A stretch of DNA of 64,000 nucleotides from Paenibacillus sp. 1781tsa1 (lineage in GTDB: Bacteria; Bacillota; Bacilli; Paenibacillales; Paenibacillaceae), in NCBI RefSeq assembly GCF_024159265.1, contig NZ_JAMYWY010000001.1:806001-870000 (forward strand), in the 5' to 3' direction. The notes under the pieces are model-generated. The model was not told the origin of the DNA. It saw only the letters and a list, made by a program, of their open reading frames with translations, and ran no database searches. Of this stretch, positions 8,848-18,224 are shown piece after piece (within the stretch, counting starts at the first letter, position 1; each line of letters starts with the position of its first letter). The position numbers were made by a program, and so were the translations under genes.

Positions 8848-10140
8848 ATGAAACCAGTTGAACAAGAACCAACGGGAACCACAAATCCCGGTCGTGCCAG
8901 TGTTGGCATGGAAGATATCGTGCGCGCACATCATGTGCTGCGTGAGGTCATTGTAAGAACGCCGTTGCAGCGGGACGCTGTATTGTCGGCCAAATATAAC
9001 TGTAATGTGTATCTGAAAAGGGAAGACCTTCAAGTGGTGCGCTCGTTCAAAATTCGGGGTGCCTATAATATGATTCGCAGTCTGACACCAGCCGAGATGG
9101 AGAAGGGTATTGTCTGTGCAAGTGCGGGCAACCATGCTCAGGGTGTCGCTTTTAGCTGTAATGCCCTTGGGATTAATGGGAAAATCTTCATGCCGAGTAC
9201 AACCCCGAACCAAAAGGTGAAGCAGGTAAGACGTTTTGGTGGCAGTAACGTTGAAGTGGTGCTGATCGGGGATACGTATGATGATGCCTATGCAGAAGCG
9301 ATGCGTGCATGTGACGAACAGGGCATGACGTTCATCCATCCTTTTGATCAACCGAAGATTATTGCAGGTAATGGTACGGTAGCGATGGAAATCATGGAAA
9401 GTCTCGATGAGAATGCCGACTATGTGTTCGTGACGATTGGTGGCGGAGGACTGGCAGCCGGCGTGGGAACCTACATGAAGACCGTGAGTCCAGAGACACG
9501 CATCATTGGAGTTGAGCCACTTGGTGCAGCTTCCATGAGTGAGGCGATGTTCCGCAAACAGGTTGTGACGCTGGATGATATTGATAAATTCGTGGATGGC
9601 GCAGCGGTGAAACGGGTTGGTGACCTTACCTATGATATCTGCAGCAGTATACTTGATGACATTGTGAAAGTGCCGGAAGGCAAAGCCTGCACAACCATTC
9701 TGGAGCTCTATAATGAAAATGCGATCGTGGTCGAGCCTGCCGGTTCGTTGGCTGTTGCGGCGCTGGAGCAGTATCGTGAGCAAATTGTGGGCAAGACGGT
9801 GGTCTGCGTCATTAGTGGCGGGAACAACGATATTGATCGGATGCAGGAGATCAAAGAACGTTCTCTCATCTACGAAGGTCTGAAGTATTATTTTATGGTT
9901 AATTTCCCACAGCGTGCAGGAGCTTTACGTGAATTCCTGGAGGAAGTTCTAGGGAAGAATGATGATATCACCCGGTTTGAATATACGAAAAAGCATGATA
10001 AGGAAAATGGCCCTGCCCTGGTGGGCATTGAGCTCATGTACAAGGAAGATTACCATCCCCTGATTGAACGTATGAATCGCAAAGGTATCGCCTATACCGA
10101 GCTGAACAAAAATTTGAATCTGTTCAACATGTTAATCTGA
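8848..10140 (+). CDS. ilvA: Threonine ammonia-lyase (threonine deaminase)
   Basis: 430-residue PLP enzyme that converts threonine to 2-oxobutanoate, the first step toward isoleucine. The PLP lysine is K68 in SFKIRGAYN. The phosphate-binding loop is TIGGGGLAAG and the SAGNHAQG and VISGGNND motifs are present. A C-terminal ACT-like regulatory domain (~residues 345-430, KYYFMVNFPQRAGALREFL) is present, so isoleucine feedback is likely. The start at 8848 follows TGTGGAG; the frame extends back to 8803 without a ribosome site. No other ilv or leu genes are adjacent. Confidence 0.93.
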   Translation: MKPVEQEPTGTTNPGRASVGMEDIVRAHHVLREVIVRTPLQRDAVLSAKYNCNVYLKREDLQVVRSFKIRGAYNMIRSLTPAEMEKGIVCASAGNHAQGVAFSCNALGINGKIFMPSTTPNQKVKQVRRFGGSNVEVVLIGDTYDDAYAEAMRACDEQGMTFIHPFDQPKIIAGNGTVAMEIMESLDENADYVFVTIGGGGLAAGVGTYMKTVSPETRIIGVEPLGAASMSEAMFRKQVVTLDDIDKFVDGAAVKRVGDLTYDICSSILDDIVKVPEGKACTTILELYNENAIVVEPAGSLAVAALEQYREQIVGKTVVCVISGGNNDIDRMQEIKERSLIYEGLKYYFMVNFPQRAGALREFLEEVLGKNDDITRFEYTKKHDKENGPALVGIELMYKEDYHPLIERMNRKGIAYTELNKNLNLFNMLI

Positions 10141-10190
10141 TGAATTATTCAACAAGGCAGTCAGACATGCAGTCGGAGGTGAAATGAAGT

Positions 10191-10778
10191 ATGCAATCAG
10201 ATCACCAAGAAACATCTCCTCTAATCAGACCTGCGCGGATAGAAGATGCTGATCAGGTCATTCCATTGTTAGTTCAGGCGATAGGAGATATTGCTTACGC
10301 GCTTGCGGGTGAGGCGGATCATGAGAAGGCAATGCAGATTTTGCAGGCGTTCTATGTACAGGAAGACAATCGGATTAGCTATCGTCATGTGACAGTGATG
10401 GAGCAGGATGGACTGATCGCAGGAATTCTTGTAGCCTATGATGGCGGTGAAGCGGATCTTCTGGACCAGCCGATTCTGAATCGCCCTGGACGAAGTCGGG
10501 ATGAGAAGTATACTTTGGTTAAAGAAACCCGCCCGGGTGAGTATTATCTGGATACTCTCTCGGTAAGTGAAGCTTATCAGGGGCAGGGCATCGGCCGGGC
10601 ACTGATGGCTGCTTTTGAGCAGCAGGGCAGGGATCTGGGGCACTCCCAGGTATCCCTGATTGTAGAACAGGACAACGGCCGTGCGCTAATGCTCTATGAA
10701 CGGCAGGGATATGTCAAAGACGATGTCATTGTCATCGGAGGACATGAGTATAATCATATGGTCAAACCGATTCAATAG
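10191..10778 (+). CDS. GNAT family N-acetyltransferase
   Basis: 195-residue acetyltransferase of the GNAT fold. The N-terminal beta-strand and helix (IRPARIEDADQVIPL) and the acetyl-CoA loop (YQGQGIGRALM, residues ~125-135) are clear, followed by VEQDNGRALMLYERQGY. The start at 10191 has GGAGGTGAAA ten bases upstream. It lies 50 bases after ilvA on the same strand and may be cotranscribed. Substrate unknown. Confidence 0.85.
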   Translation: MQSDHQETSPLIRPARIEDADQVIPLLVQAIGDIAYALAGEADHEKAMQILQAFYVQEDNRISYRHVTVMEQDGLIAGILVAYDGGEADLLDQPILNRPGRSRDEKYTLVKETRPGEYYLDTLSVSEAYQGQGIGRALMAAFEQQGRDLGHSQVSLIVEQDNGRALMLYERQGYVKDDVIVIGGHEYNHMVKPIQ

Positions 10779-10795
10779 AGCAAGGAACCAAGAAA

Positions 10796-10837
10796 AAACC
10801 GCTACAGGGGAGATCCTCCTGCGGCGGTTTTTTTGTC
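10796..10837. terminator. Terminator between convergent genes
   Basis: Hairpin with arms AACCGC...CAGGGGA and TCCTCCTG...GCGGTT followed by seven T on the plus strand. It sits between convergent genes and may serve both. Confidence 0.75.
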
Positions 10838-10904
10838 GTAATGATATGTTGTAACTTAGCCTAAATGTAGGCCTGAATGTTAATTTGGGAAGGAGCGGAT
10901 TAAC

Positions 10905-11873
10905 TTAATAGTTTGCATAATCACTGACCGGCACATGCTGCTCCAGCCATTTCTCGACTTCAGCCGTTTTCTCATATTTCGATTCCTTAACCACGTCCAT
11001 AAAGGCATCCAGCTTGGTGAGGAATTCGCTATCGACGGATGCAAGGCGTTGCAAGACGCCGTTGTATCCTCTTTGAGCGTTTGGTACCATTTTGTTCGTG
11101 TCATAATCAAACAGCGGTGTATTGTTCAGTCCATAAAAAGTATACAGGGTATAACTGTTTAACAGATTATGCACCTGCTTGGCCCGATTCGATTTCGGAT
11201 GCAGCTCCAGGAATTTTTCCTGACTGAGTGCTCGAAGGAGAATTTCCTGATAGCCAATGACAAGAGCACCGTCATCCGCAGGCAAGTTTTTCGTTTCCTT
11301 TGTCATGATATGGATGTAGCTTGAGATATCCTCTTTAATGACAGAGGTATATTTCACGAATGCCGCATAATTCATGATGGGATAGAGAGAGCCTTCGAGC
11401 ATGACGAGGCGGTAGCCGCTGTCACGGGCTTCTTTTAGCAGTGCACGCAGATCGGAGTCCTGGGTACGCTCCATGAGTTTGGTGAAGCTATCGTTCATCT
11501 TGTAAGCCTTGATCATTTTGTCCTGAACGTTAGGAACGAGCAGGCGGTCCGTCATGGCACTCAGTGCCTTCAGGCGAGCATTCTCCAATTGCAGCACCAT
11601 CAGGGTGGCGTGATGTTTTGTTACTTTTTTGATATGAGATTCGAGATAAGTATCTGCGGCAGGCAAGCCGTTCTTTTTGTAGAGCATGGACTGAAATGTT
11701 TGATATATGGTTGTTGAACTGGCAGTTGTGACTTTGGAATCTGTACTGGAAGAAGCGGCAGAAGCAACTCCGGATAATGGAATTACAGCCGATTGGAGCA
11801 GCATGAGGACGGCGGTGGCTGTAATGAAGGTACGCATGCCTGTACGTTTGGCAGATTGAAACGATGATGTCAT
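10905..11873 (-). CDS. Secreted protein of unknown function
   Basis: 322-residue protein with a clear N-terminal signal peptide (TFITATAVLMLLQSAVIPL, cleavage probably at VASAAS). The mature part is alpha-helical and charged with no motif I recognise. The start at 11873 has GGGAGGTT upstream; an extension to 11918 lacks a ribosome site. It diverges from the stalk protein gene, so the two share the ~315-base upstream region. Function unknown; extracellular location is the only supported inference. Confidence 0.75.
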   Translation of the reverse strand: MTSSFQSAKRTGMRTFITATAVLMLLQSAVIPLSGVASAASSSTDSKVTTASSTTIYQTFQSMLYKKNGLPAADTYLESHIKKVTKHHATLMVLQLENARLKALSAMTDRLLVPNVQDKMIKAYKMNDSFTKLMERTQDSDLRALLKEARDSGYRLVMLEGSLYPIMNYAAFVKYTSVIKEDISSYIHIMTKETKNLPADDGALVIGYQEILLRALSQEKFLELHPKSNRAKQVHNLLNSYTLYTFYGLNNTPLFDYDTNKMVPNAQRGYNGVLQRLASVDSEFLTKLDAFMDVVKESKYEKTAEVEKWLEQHVPVSDYANY

Positions 11874-12189
11874 AGATATGAACCTCCCGTAGTTAAGAAA
11901 ATGATAGCCGTTGTTCACTAGTCACTATACATTAACGTAATTGGGGCAGGATGTGGTTGCGGAATAGTGACAAATTCTTCTGTTATTTTTAACTTTTGGA
12001 GGGTGGAAGATAGAGGAAGATTTCTGCGAAAATATTTTTTGTACAACTGGAAACCTTTGAGCTGATCGGAACGTCTTAGTTGTGCATAGGTAAATACAGG
12101 AATTATTGAAAAGGACAACGAATCTATTTCGATGTTAACTACATGCGAGAATGGGGATATGGGATATGAGGAAAGCGGGAGGAAAACAA

Positions 12190-15100
12190 GTGAAGAAGGT
12201 AATGTCAGCGCTGGCTGTATCGGCCATGCTGATGTCCGCACTTCCAACGTCGGTTATGGATGCAGCTGCGAGGATCAGCATATATATTAATGATGCAGAG
12301 TTATCATCTGCTCAGGCACCTGTGATGAAAGGTGGACGTGTACTGGTTCCGCTTCGGTCGATATTTGAAGGATTGGATGCGAAGGTATCGTACACCAACA
12401 GAACCAAAACGATTGTTGCAACTCGCGACGATCAGGAAGTTACTCTGACCCTTGGTTCCAAAACGGCATACATCAACGGGGAAGCGATCTCGCTGGATGT
12501 ACCTGCAAACACGATTAAGGGCAACACGATGGTTCCGATTCGTTTCGTCAGTGAAGCTTTTGGGGAGAAAGTATTCTGGAACTCGCGCAATCAACGTGTA
12601 GATATCAAGACAACGGCAACGCCACCAGTGGATGAGACACAATATGCTGCATGGAACATCTATGGTTCGGTATCTGGAAGTAACGGGGATGGTCGTGACC
12701 TGACCGTGAGCTTCACACGTCCAACTTCGGAGAAGGCGGTCTCTGCTTACCGGATTATGTTGGTGAAAACACGCGATGTGAATACCTTCACGGAGTCGGC
12801 AGCATCGGCCGTACCTTCTGCAAACTATACATCTGTAACACCGAATGGCAGCAACCCGAAACTGACGCTTAATGCACAGACGCGTGACGTGAACGGGGAT
12901 TTGCTTAACAGCAATGAAACGTACCGCCTGTATGTACTGACTGTTGGTAACAGCAGCAATAATTATAAAAATGCATTGAACTGGTCTTCCCAGGCATTGA
13001 AGCTCAATATTGTGAAATCCACAGTACAGGCAGTTACAAGTCTGCGTGCCGCAGATATTAGTGACTATGGCGATGGCCGCGATCTGGAGATTAACTTCAC
13101 GCAGCCGAGCACAACATCGAACATTACGTATTATCGTGCTTTTGTTGTTAAAGCGAAGGACTCTTCTGCGTTTAATCTGGCTGCAGCGAACAAAGTGTCC
13201 AGTGCAAACTCCACGATCATATACAAAGGCAACGCCGCTGCGGTCAAAAGTCAGTTGACTTCTTCGACTCGGGATACGTCCGGCGATTTGATCAAGAGCG
13301 GTACAGCGTATGTAGTGTACATCCTGTCCGTAAGCACAAATACAACAACAGACAGCAAGCTGTCCGCAGCATCCTCTTCACTTACATTGTCCGTGAACAC
13401 AGCAACGTCTCCGGTAATTACGCAGGTAAGAGACAACTCGGATTATGGAGATGGTCGTGACATTCAAGTGAGTTTCAACCGTTCATCGGATGAGTCCAAG
13501 GTAGCGAACTATCGCATCTTCGTGGTGCGTAACTCGGTAGCCAGCAGTTTCAATCTGACGACAGCAAGCAATCTGTCCTCCAGTCTGTACTATACGGTGA
13601 ACAAAACAGGCAACAACATTACAACGACATTGCCTTCATCCATGAAGGATACAAGTGGTTATAACGTAACGAATCTGCAAGATTATCGCATCTACGTGAT
13701 GGCAGTGGGCAATCAGCAAAATGGATACACCAATGCGCTGTCAGCTTCCTCCACTGTGCTGAGACTTACAACGAACGGTAACGCGGGAGTGATTAGCAAC
13801 CTGGCTGTTGCGGATATTGGTGACTACGGTGATGGCCGTGATCTGCGGGTGTCTTTCAACAAAGCTGCGGATGAATCCAGAATCTCTGCCTACCGTGTAT
13901 ATGTCGTTCGTTCCGCTAATGTGGGCAGCTTCACACTAAGCGCAGCTAATGCGTCGAACAACTATACGCAGGTGAACAAAACGGGTGGCAACCTGTCCGT
14001 TACGCTTCCGAACTATGCGGTAGATACCAATGGTTATACCATTACCAATAACATTGCTTATCGGGTATTCGTGCTGTCGGTGAATAACAACGGAAACTCC
14101 AGTCAGAATGCGTTGTCTGGTTACTCTTCGCAGATTACGCTGACACAGAATGCGGCTGTAACAGCTCCGAGCGGTGTGGTGCCATCTGATATTGGGGATG
14201 CTGGAAATGGTAGTGATCTGCGTGTGACGTTTAATAAATCTGCGGATGAGACAAATGTAAATCATTATCGGGTGTTTGTAGTGAAGGCGGGTAGCACGTT
14301 TAATCTGAACACAGCGAATGCATTGAGCAGCGCGTATTACAGAACCGTCAGTAAAACGGGAGCTAATCAGACTGTTACTTTAACAAGTAGTTCCAGATCT
14401 GTGGACGGTGAACTGATTCGTAATGATGTGGCCTACCAAGTATATGTGATGGCTGTGAATAACAATGCTTCTCTGGCGAATGCATTGTCATCGCCTTCCG
14501 GCGCAATCACACTGACTTCGAATACTGCTGTAGCGATGGCGAGCAATGTGGACGTAACTGTGAAGGCAGCAGCGCAGGCATCGGGGGATGCAACTGATAT
14601 TCTGGTTACTTTTGCTAAGCCTCTTAACGTCACTGGAATATCCAACTATGCAATAATGATAGTGCCATCAGGACAGATCAATTCATTTAATTTAAATTCA
14701 GCTAAGTCTGTTTTATCATTGGGTAACTACCTCAATTTACCTAAGAATGAGTCAAGTACGAACGTACAGCCTTTTGCATTTACATCAGATGTTAACGGAA
14801 CTCCAATTGACTCTAGCAAAACCTATCGGGTCGTTGTTGTATCAGTGTCTGACAGCAACACACGTGAGTCTAGTCTCTCCGTGGCTTCGAAAATCTTTAG
14901 TGTGAATGCGAAACAGCAGCAACCAGTTGAAGTGAAGGCCGCAAGCCTTACTGCAACCGATGCAACTGGAGCTCAAGGACCTGCAATAAAAATTAATCTT
15001 ACTCCGAATGTAACTGAACAAGGAATTTCCCAATATAAAGTTTTTGTTGTGAAAAACGGCTCTACGTTTACTCCTTCTGTGGCAAACGGTGTAAACGATA

Positions 15101-15360
15101 CTGATCGCTTCCAAATTTTTGCAAAAGGATCTAAAGGAGATTTGGCACTGACCCTTTCGAAAGATACAGATGGCGATGCAATTGTTGCTGGAACGTCTTA
15201 TCAAGTGTATGTCTTGTCTGTTGCGGATCAACAGCAAGCGACGATTAACGCTTTATCCGCTCCTGCCTCAGTGCAATTGGCAGCTGCTCAGCAGCCAGCA
15301 ACAGGTAGTCCAGCTTCTGATACCCCAGTGGTAGATCCAAATAATACAACATCACCATAA
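12190..15360 (+). CDS. Stalk-domain (copper amine oxidase N-terminal-like) protein with seven ~120-residue repeats
   Basis: 1056-residue secreted protein. A signal peptide (MSALAVSAMLMSALPTSVM) is followed by a copper-amine-oxidase-N-like stalk domain (residues ~30-140; VLVPLRSIFEGLDAKVSYTN and MVPIRFVSEAFGEKVFWN). Then come seven tandem repeats of 115-130 residues, with the signature YGDGRDLxVSF at the start, YRxFVV in the middle and YxVYVxSV near the end, suggesting a beta-sandwich. The last two repeats are more divergent and AT-richer. The Pro/Thr/Ser-rich tail may be disordered. The start is GTG at 12190 because GGGAGG lies seven bases before it; a frame from 12151 lacks one. Likely a cell-envelope protein; ligand unknown. 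Confidence 0.85.
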   Translation: MKKVMSALAVSAMLMSALPTSVMDAAARISIYINDAELSSAQAPVMKGGRVLVPLRSIFEGLDAKVSYTNRTKTIVATRDDQEVTLTLGSKTAYINGEAISLDVPANTIKGNTMVPIRFVSEAFGEKVFWNSRNQRVDIKTTATPPVDETQYAAWNIYGSVSGSNGDGRDLTVSFTRPTSEKAVSAYRIMLVKTRDVNTFTESAASAVPSANYTSVTPNGSNPKLTLNAQTRDVNGDLLNSNETYRLYVLTVGNSSNNYKNALNWSSQALKLNIVKSTVQAVTSLRAADISDYGDGRDLEINFTQPSTTSNITYYRAFVVKAKDSSAFNLAAANKVSSANSTIIYKGNAAAVKSQLTSSTRDTSGDLIKSGTAYVVYILSVSTNTTTDSKLSAASSSLTLSVNTATSPVITQVRDNSDYGDGRDIQVSFNRSSDESKVANYRIFVVRNSVASSFNLTTASNLSSSLYYTVNKTGNNITTTLPSSMKDTSGYNVTNLQDYRIYVMAVGNQQNGYTNALSASSTVLRLTTNGNAGVISNLAVADIGDYGDGRDLRVSFNKAADESRISAYRVYVVRSANVGSFTLSAANASNNYTQVNKTGGNLSVTLPNYAVDTNGYTITNNIAYRVFVLSVNNNGNSSQNALSGYSSQITLTQNAAVTAPSGVVPSDIGDAGNGSDLRVTFNKSADETNVNHYRVFVVKAGSTFNLNTANALSSAYYRTVSKTGANQTVTLTSSSRSVDGELIRNDVAYQVYVMAVNNNASLANALSSPSGAITLTSNTAVAMASNVDVTVKAAAQASGDATDILVTFAKPLNVTGISNYAIMIVPSGQINSFNLNSAKSVLSLGNYLNLPKNESSTNVQPFAFTSDVNGTPIDSSKTYRVVVVSVSDSNTRESSLSVASKIFSVNAKQQQPVEVKAASLTATDATGAQGPAIKINLTPNVTEQGISQYKVFVVKNGSTFTPSVANGVNDTDRFQIFAKGSKGDLALTLSKDTDGDAIVAGTSYQVYVLSVADQQQATINALSAPASVQLAAAQQPATGSPASDTPVVDPNNTTSP

Positions 15361-15404
15361 ATTTGTGGCTCACGTGTTTCAAACTATGAATTACTGTTTA
15401 ACTA

Positions 15405-15440
15405 GTCAACCTCCCTTTTCATTTGAAAAGGGAGGTTTTT
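15405..15440 (+). terminator. Terminator of the stalk protein gene
   Basis: AACCTCCCTTTTC and GAAAAGGGAGGTT arms around ATTT, followed by a T-rich tail. Confidence 0.9.
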
Positions 15441-15583
15441 CTATTATCCTAGCGCAACTGCCTCACTTAATAATTGAAAATCTTGTCGCCAAAAAGGTTC
15501 CTAAGACCATTGCTGGAACAGGACAACCCGATGGATAATAGAAGGAATAAGCTAGAAGCCTATGAGCCGAAAGGAATGATGGA

Positions 15584-16483
15584 ATGCTTGCGTTTCGTTT
15601 GACGGGCCAGCCGGATTCCCGGTTGCCGCTGTACCTGTATTGTGTGGGCACGCAGGAAGAGAAAGTTCTGCATAGACCGGATGGATTTCCGGTGTATCAG
15701 TTGTTTTTGTCAGGCGGCGGTGAGGGGCAGTTCAGGATTCCGGGAAAAGGGACATGGACCATGGGAGCAGGACAGGTATTCATCGTGGAACCTGGGATTG
15801 CGCATGAGTATGTGCCTCGTTCCAAATCCAAAGGAGAACTGGGTTATATCGGTATTGGCGGTGCATCTGCTGGATCGATACTTCATAGCGCGGGTTTGCT
15901 TCAGAACGAGCCGTATCCCATCTCCGGTTTTGACATCATCTGGTCGCGGTTAGCAGATCTCTGGCACGCACTGGATCAAGGAGCAACAGAGATGTGGAAC
16001 ACATCAACCCTGATCTACCAGCTCATTTTGGATATAGCACAATCCAAAACTCCATCTGCTGTCGATATTGGAAGTGTTGGACCATCTAAGGAACAGGCTG
16101 TAACACGTTCGAATCGGGAGTCCGATATGGGCAAGGAGGCACTCATCCGGGCAGTGGCATTGATGCATACACATTATCAGGATGACCTGTTATTGAGGCA
16201 TGTCGCTGACGCAGTGGGTTATTCGGTGCAGCATCTCAATCGATTGTTCCATCATCATTATGGCGTGACAGGACATCAATATATGCAGCGATTGCGGTTG
16301 CAGAAGGCTTCGGACTGGTTGAACAAGCATCCAAGTGCAAGCGTGCGAGAGGCGGCAGAGAACATCGGCATGGAAGTGAACTATTTTATCCGGATGTTCA
16401 AGCGGGAGTTTGGAGAAACACCAGGCAAAGGAATCAAACATCGGCACCAGCTCCAAATGGAAAAAGACCTCACGAATTCGTGA
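15584..16483 (+). CDS. AraC family transcriptional regulator with cupin-like N-terminus
   Basis: 299-residue regulator. The N-terminal half (residues ~15-100) is a cupin-like sensor (FLSGGGEGQFRIPGKGTWTMGAGQVFIVEPGIAHEY). The C-terminal ~100 residues hold the paired AraC helix-turn-helix (DDLLLRHVADAVGYSVQHLNRLF; VREAAENIGMEVNYFIRMFKREFGETP). The start at 15584 follows AAAGGAATGATGGA. The target is unknown, probably sugar-related. Its last codons are part of a terminator hairpin for the opposing gene. Confidence 0.85.
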   Translation: MLAFRLTGQPDSRLPLYLYCVGTQEEKVLHRPDGFPVYQLFLSGGGEGQFRIPGKGTWTMGAGQVFIVEPGIAHEYVPRSKSKGELGYIGIGGASAGSILHSAGLLQNEPYPISGFDIIWSRLADLWHALDQGATEMWNTSTLIYQLILDIAQSKTPSAVDIGSVGPSKEQAVTRSNRESDMGKEALIRAVALMHTHYQDDLLLRHVADAVGYSVQHLNRLFHHHYGVTGHQYMQRLRLQKASDWLNKHPSASVREAAENIGMEVNYFIRMFKREFGETPGKGIKHRHQLQMEKDLTNS

Positions 16484-16487
16484 GGTC
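16466..16487 (-). terminator. Terminator for the minus-strand gene, embedded in the AraC coding end
   Basis: A perfect 22-base palindrome (arms GACCTCACGAA / TTCGTGAGGTC) spans the AraC stop codon. On the minus strand it is followed by TTTTT, so it terminates the opposing DUF1129-like gene. On the plus strand the T-tract is poor. Confidence 0.75.
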
Positions 16488-16511
16488 CCTTAATTGATGA
16501 TATAACGCGTG

Positions 16512-17324
16512 TTATGCTGTTTTCTTTTGACCGAATAAAGGTCTTAACGTTGCAAGCCCCACAATGCCGATCACTGTACTCACCCATGGAGCTAGTGCGA
16601 ATACCGGAAGTTTATCACGGAGCGGATACCCGACAAACAGCACGAGTATCACAACTACGATGTAGATGACGATCCCCCGAATATTGACCTTAGGTATCTT
16701 GTTTCTGTCGGCTCCTTCATCATCTGGACGCTCAGCAAGGCGGCGGAGCATCTCCACCAATGCGATTCCGCCAACGGCCGCTACGATTAAGGAGAATAGA
16801 CTGATGTGTTGGAACGGTTCCGTATCCCCGCCAGTCCAACCCACGAACAGTCCCGCACAACCTTGGATTAACATGACAAAAGATATTGCCGCCCAAGCGA
16901 TCATGGCATACCACTTGGGTGTCCGTTTCGCTGGTTCAGCATTCTCCGTTGGTTGTGGTTCTGCAACGTTGTCTTTCTTTTTCGATGAAGCTGCTGGACT
17001 ATTACCAAAGGTTGGACTGGATGTATCGACCTCAGCGGCAGCCGTTTTCTTCGGTGCTGTATCTGTTATCCCGAGCTGTGCATGGATGTCTTGTTCCAGA
17101 TCAGGTCCGTATAGCTCGCGAGCGGGTTTGTTATCCCGCTGAGCCTGTACGATTGCTTTTCCTGCGGAGAGAATCCATTCTTCCTGTGTTCTCTCGTCCG
17201 CTGGCGCATGACGCGCAATGGTGCTGATCTCGTCATACAACTTCACATGTTCAGGTGTCATACGACTCATCTCGGTTATTTGCCGATTCTGTATTTCTTT
17301 CAGTTTCTTATAGGAAATCCCCAA
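16512..17324 (-). CDS. DUF1129-like membrane protein
   Basis: 270-residue protein. The cytoplasmic N-terminal part (residues ~1-75) resembles the DUF1129 N-terminus (LTPEN...YYxxxxxYIR...ExxLxxxxxDLLExQxxGKxAxxxFG pattern; here MTPEHVKLYDEI and DNKPARELYGPD). A low-complexity Ala/Ser/Lys linker follows, then four hydrophobic segments with a charged loop. The start is TTG at 17324 with AGGGGGAG eight bases upstream; the frame continues to 17363 with no ribosome site. Function unknown. Confidence 0.65.
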   Translation of the reverse strand: MGISYKKLKEIQNRQITEMSRMTPEHVKLYDEISTIARHAPADERTQEEWILSAGKAIVQAQRDNKPARELYGPDLEQDIHAQLGITDTAPKKTAAAEVDTSSPTFGNSPAASSKKKDNVAEPQPTENAEPAKRTPKWYAMIAWAAISFVMLIQGCAGLFVGWTGGDTEPFQHISLFSLIVAAVGGIALVEMLRRLAERPDDEGADRNKIPKVNIRGIVIYIVVVILVLFVGYPLRDKLPVFALAPWVSTVIGIVGLATLRPLFGQKKTA

Positions 17325-17420
17325 TGATTGCTCCCCCTGTCTACACACGTTCTGATCTTCCAATGATCTGAAGACCCTGACGGTATTTTAGTATACGGGA
17401 AGGGCTCTCGTTTCGCAAAG

Positions 17421-17540
17421 TCATTCCTTATTAAAAAGCTGCTCATGGTTGGCCCAGATCCCCACACAGGCCAGAATGACACAGGTGCATAACAGTACCA
17501 GTTTACCGTGATGTTGAATCCATTCCAGTAAATGTTCCAT
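17421..17540 (-). CDS. 39-residue single-pass membrane peptide
   Basis: A short reading frame starting MEHLLEWIQHHG and continuing with a hydrophobic segment (LVLLCTCVILACVGIW) then NHEQLFNKE. It has AAGGAATG upstream of ATG at suitable spacing. One transmembrane helix with two cysteines is predicted. It lies 96 bases upstream of the DUF1129-like gene on the same strand and could be cotranscribed. Function unknown. Confidence 0.5.
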   Translation of the reverse strand: MEHLLEWIQHHGKLVLLCTCVILACVGIWANHEQLFNKE

Positions 17541-17736
17541 GAATTCATTCCTTTCGGCAGAAGGATTCCGAGGCATATGCTGCCAATGATTGTTCGTTTA
17601 TTTTCCCCCATTCATGTGAAAAAATACCCTCACACCTCACAGATCTAACGATTGTGTGAAGTATGCATAAAGAGCAGCCGATTCCATCACAATAGTAGCA
17701 TTTCCAACAGAAATCCAAGATTGGAGTGTGCTTGTG

Positions 17737-17970
17737 ATGGACAAACAAACAGATTTAACGCGTAAGCTGCTATTGAACAGCAACTCCCGTGGAGTTGTGG
17801 ACGAGGTTGTATCCTTTGAGGAAAATTTGGAGGACACGGAGTATGCAGAAGAACTGACAGATGGCAATTTGAGGGGAAGAAGTTTCTGGGACAATAGTGA
17901 TTCGGGTCATGAGCATGAGTGGAATGGACGGGTGGAGACCCACGAGATGTTCCGCAGAAGCTACGAATAA
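17737..17970 (+). CDS. Small acidic hypothetical protein
   Basis: 77 residues, acidic and polar (DEVVSFEENLEDTEYAEELTD), with a His/Glu/Trp-containing end. GGAGTG lies about eight bases before ATG 17737, and a terminator follows. No domain recognised. An opposite-strand frame overlaps it, so the call rests on the ribosome site and terminator. Confidence 0.45.
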   Translation: MDKQTDLTRKLLLNSNSRGVVDEVVSFEENLEDTEYAEELTDGNLRGRSFWDNSDSGHEHEWNGRVETHEMFRRSYE

Positions 17971-18011
17971 CGATCCTGCAACACGTGGTTTAAATACTCA
18001 AAAGATATCCG

Positions 18012-18045
18012 GGCCAGCTGTCATCAGCATGGCTCATTTTTTTGC
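18012..18045 (+). terminator. Terminator
   Basis: GCCA-GCTG and CAGC-A-TGGC arms around TCAT, followed by seven T, downstream of the small acidic gene. Confidence 0.7.
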
Positions 18046-18103
18046 GCTTACCATCCGATAAAATGTAGACTAGCAGTCGACGTAGAAAGGGTTCTTACTT
18101 ACG

Positions 18104-18132
18104 TTGACTTGCGGGTTACGGGATGATAATAT
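18104..18132 (+). promoter_or_regulatory. Sigma-A-type promoter of the hydrolase gene
   Basis: TTGACT (18104-18109), 17 bases, TAATAT (18127-18132). The leader to the start codon is about 85 bases. Confidence 0.75.
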
Positions 18133-18224
18133 ATGAATAACATCTTAATACACACTAAACTTATCGGATTATATATATTTAATAAATGAACTTAACAGGC
18201 TAAGCGTGGAAAGGGGAAATCGGT

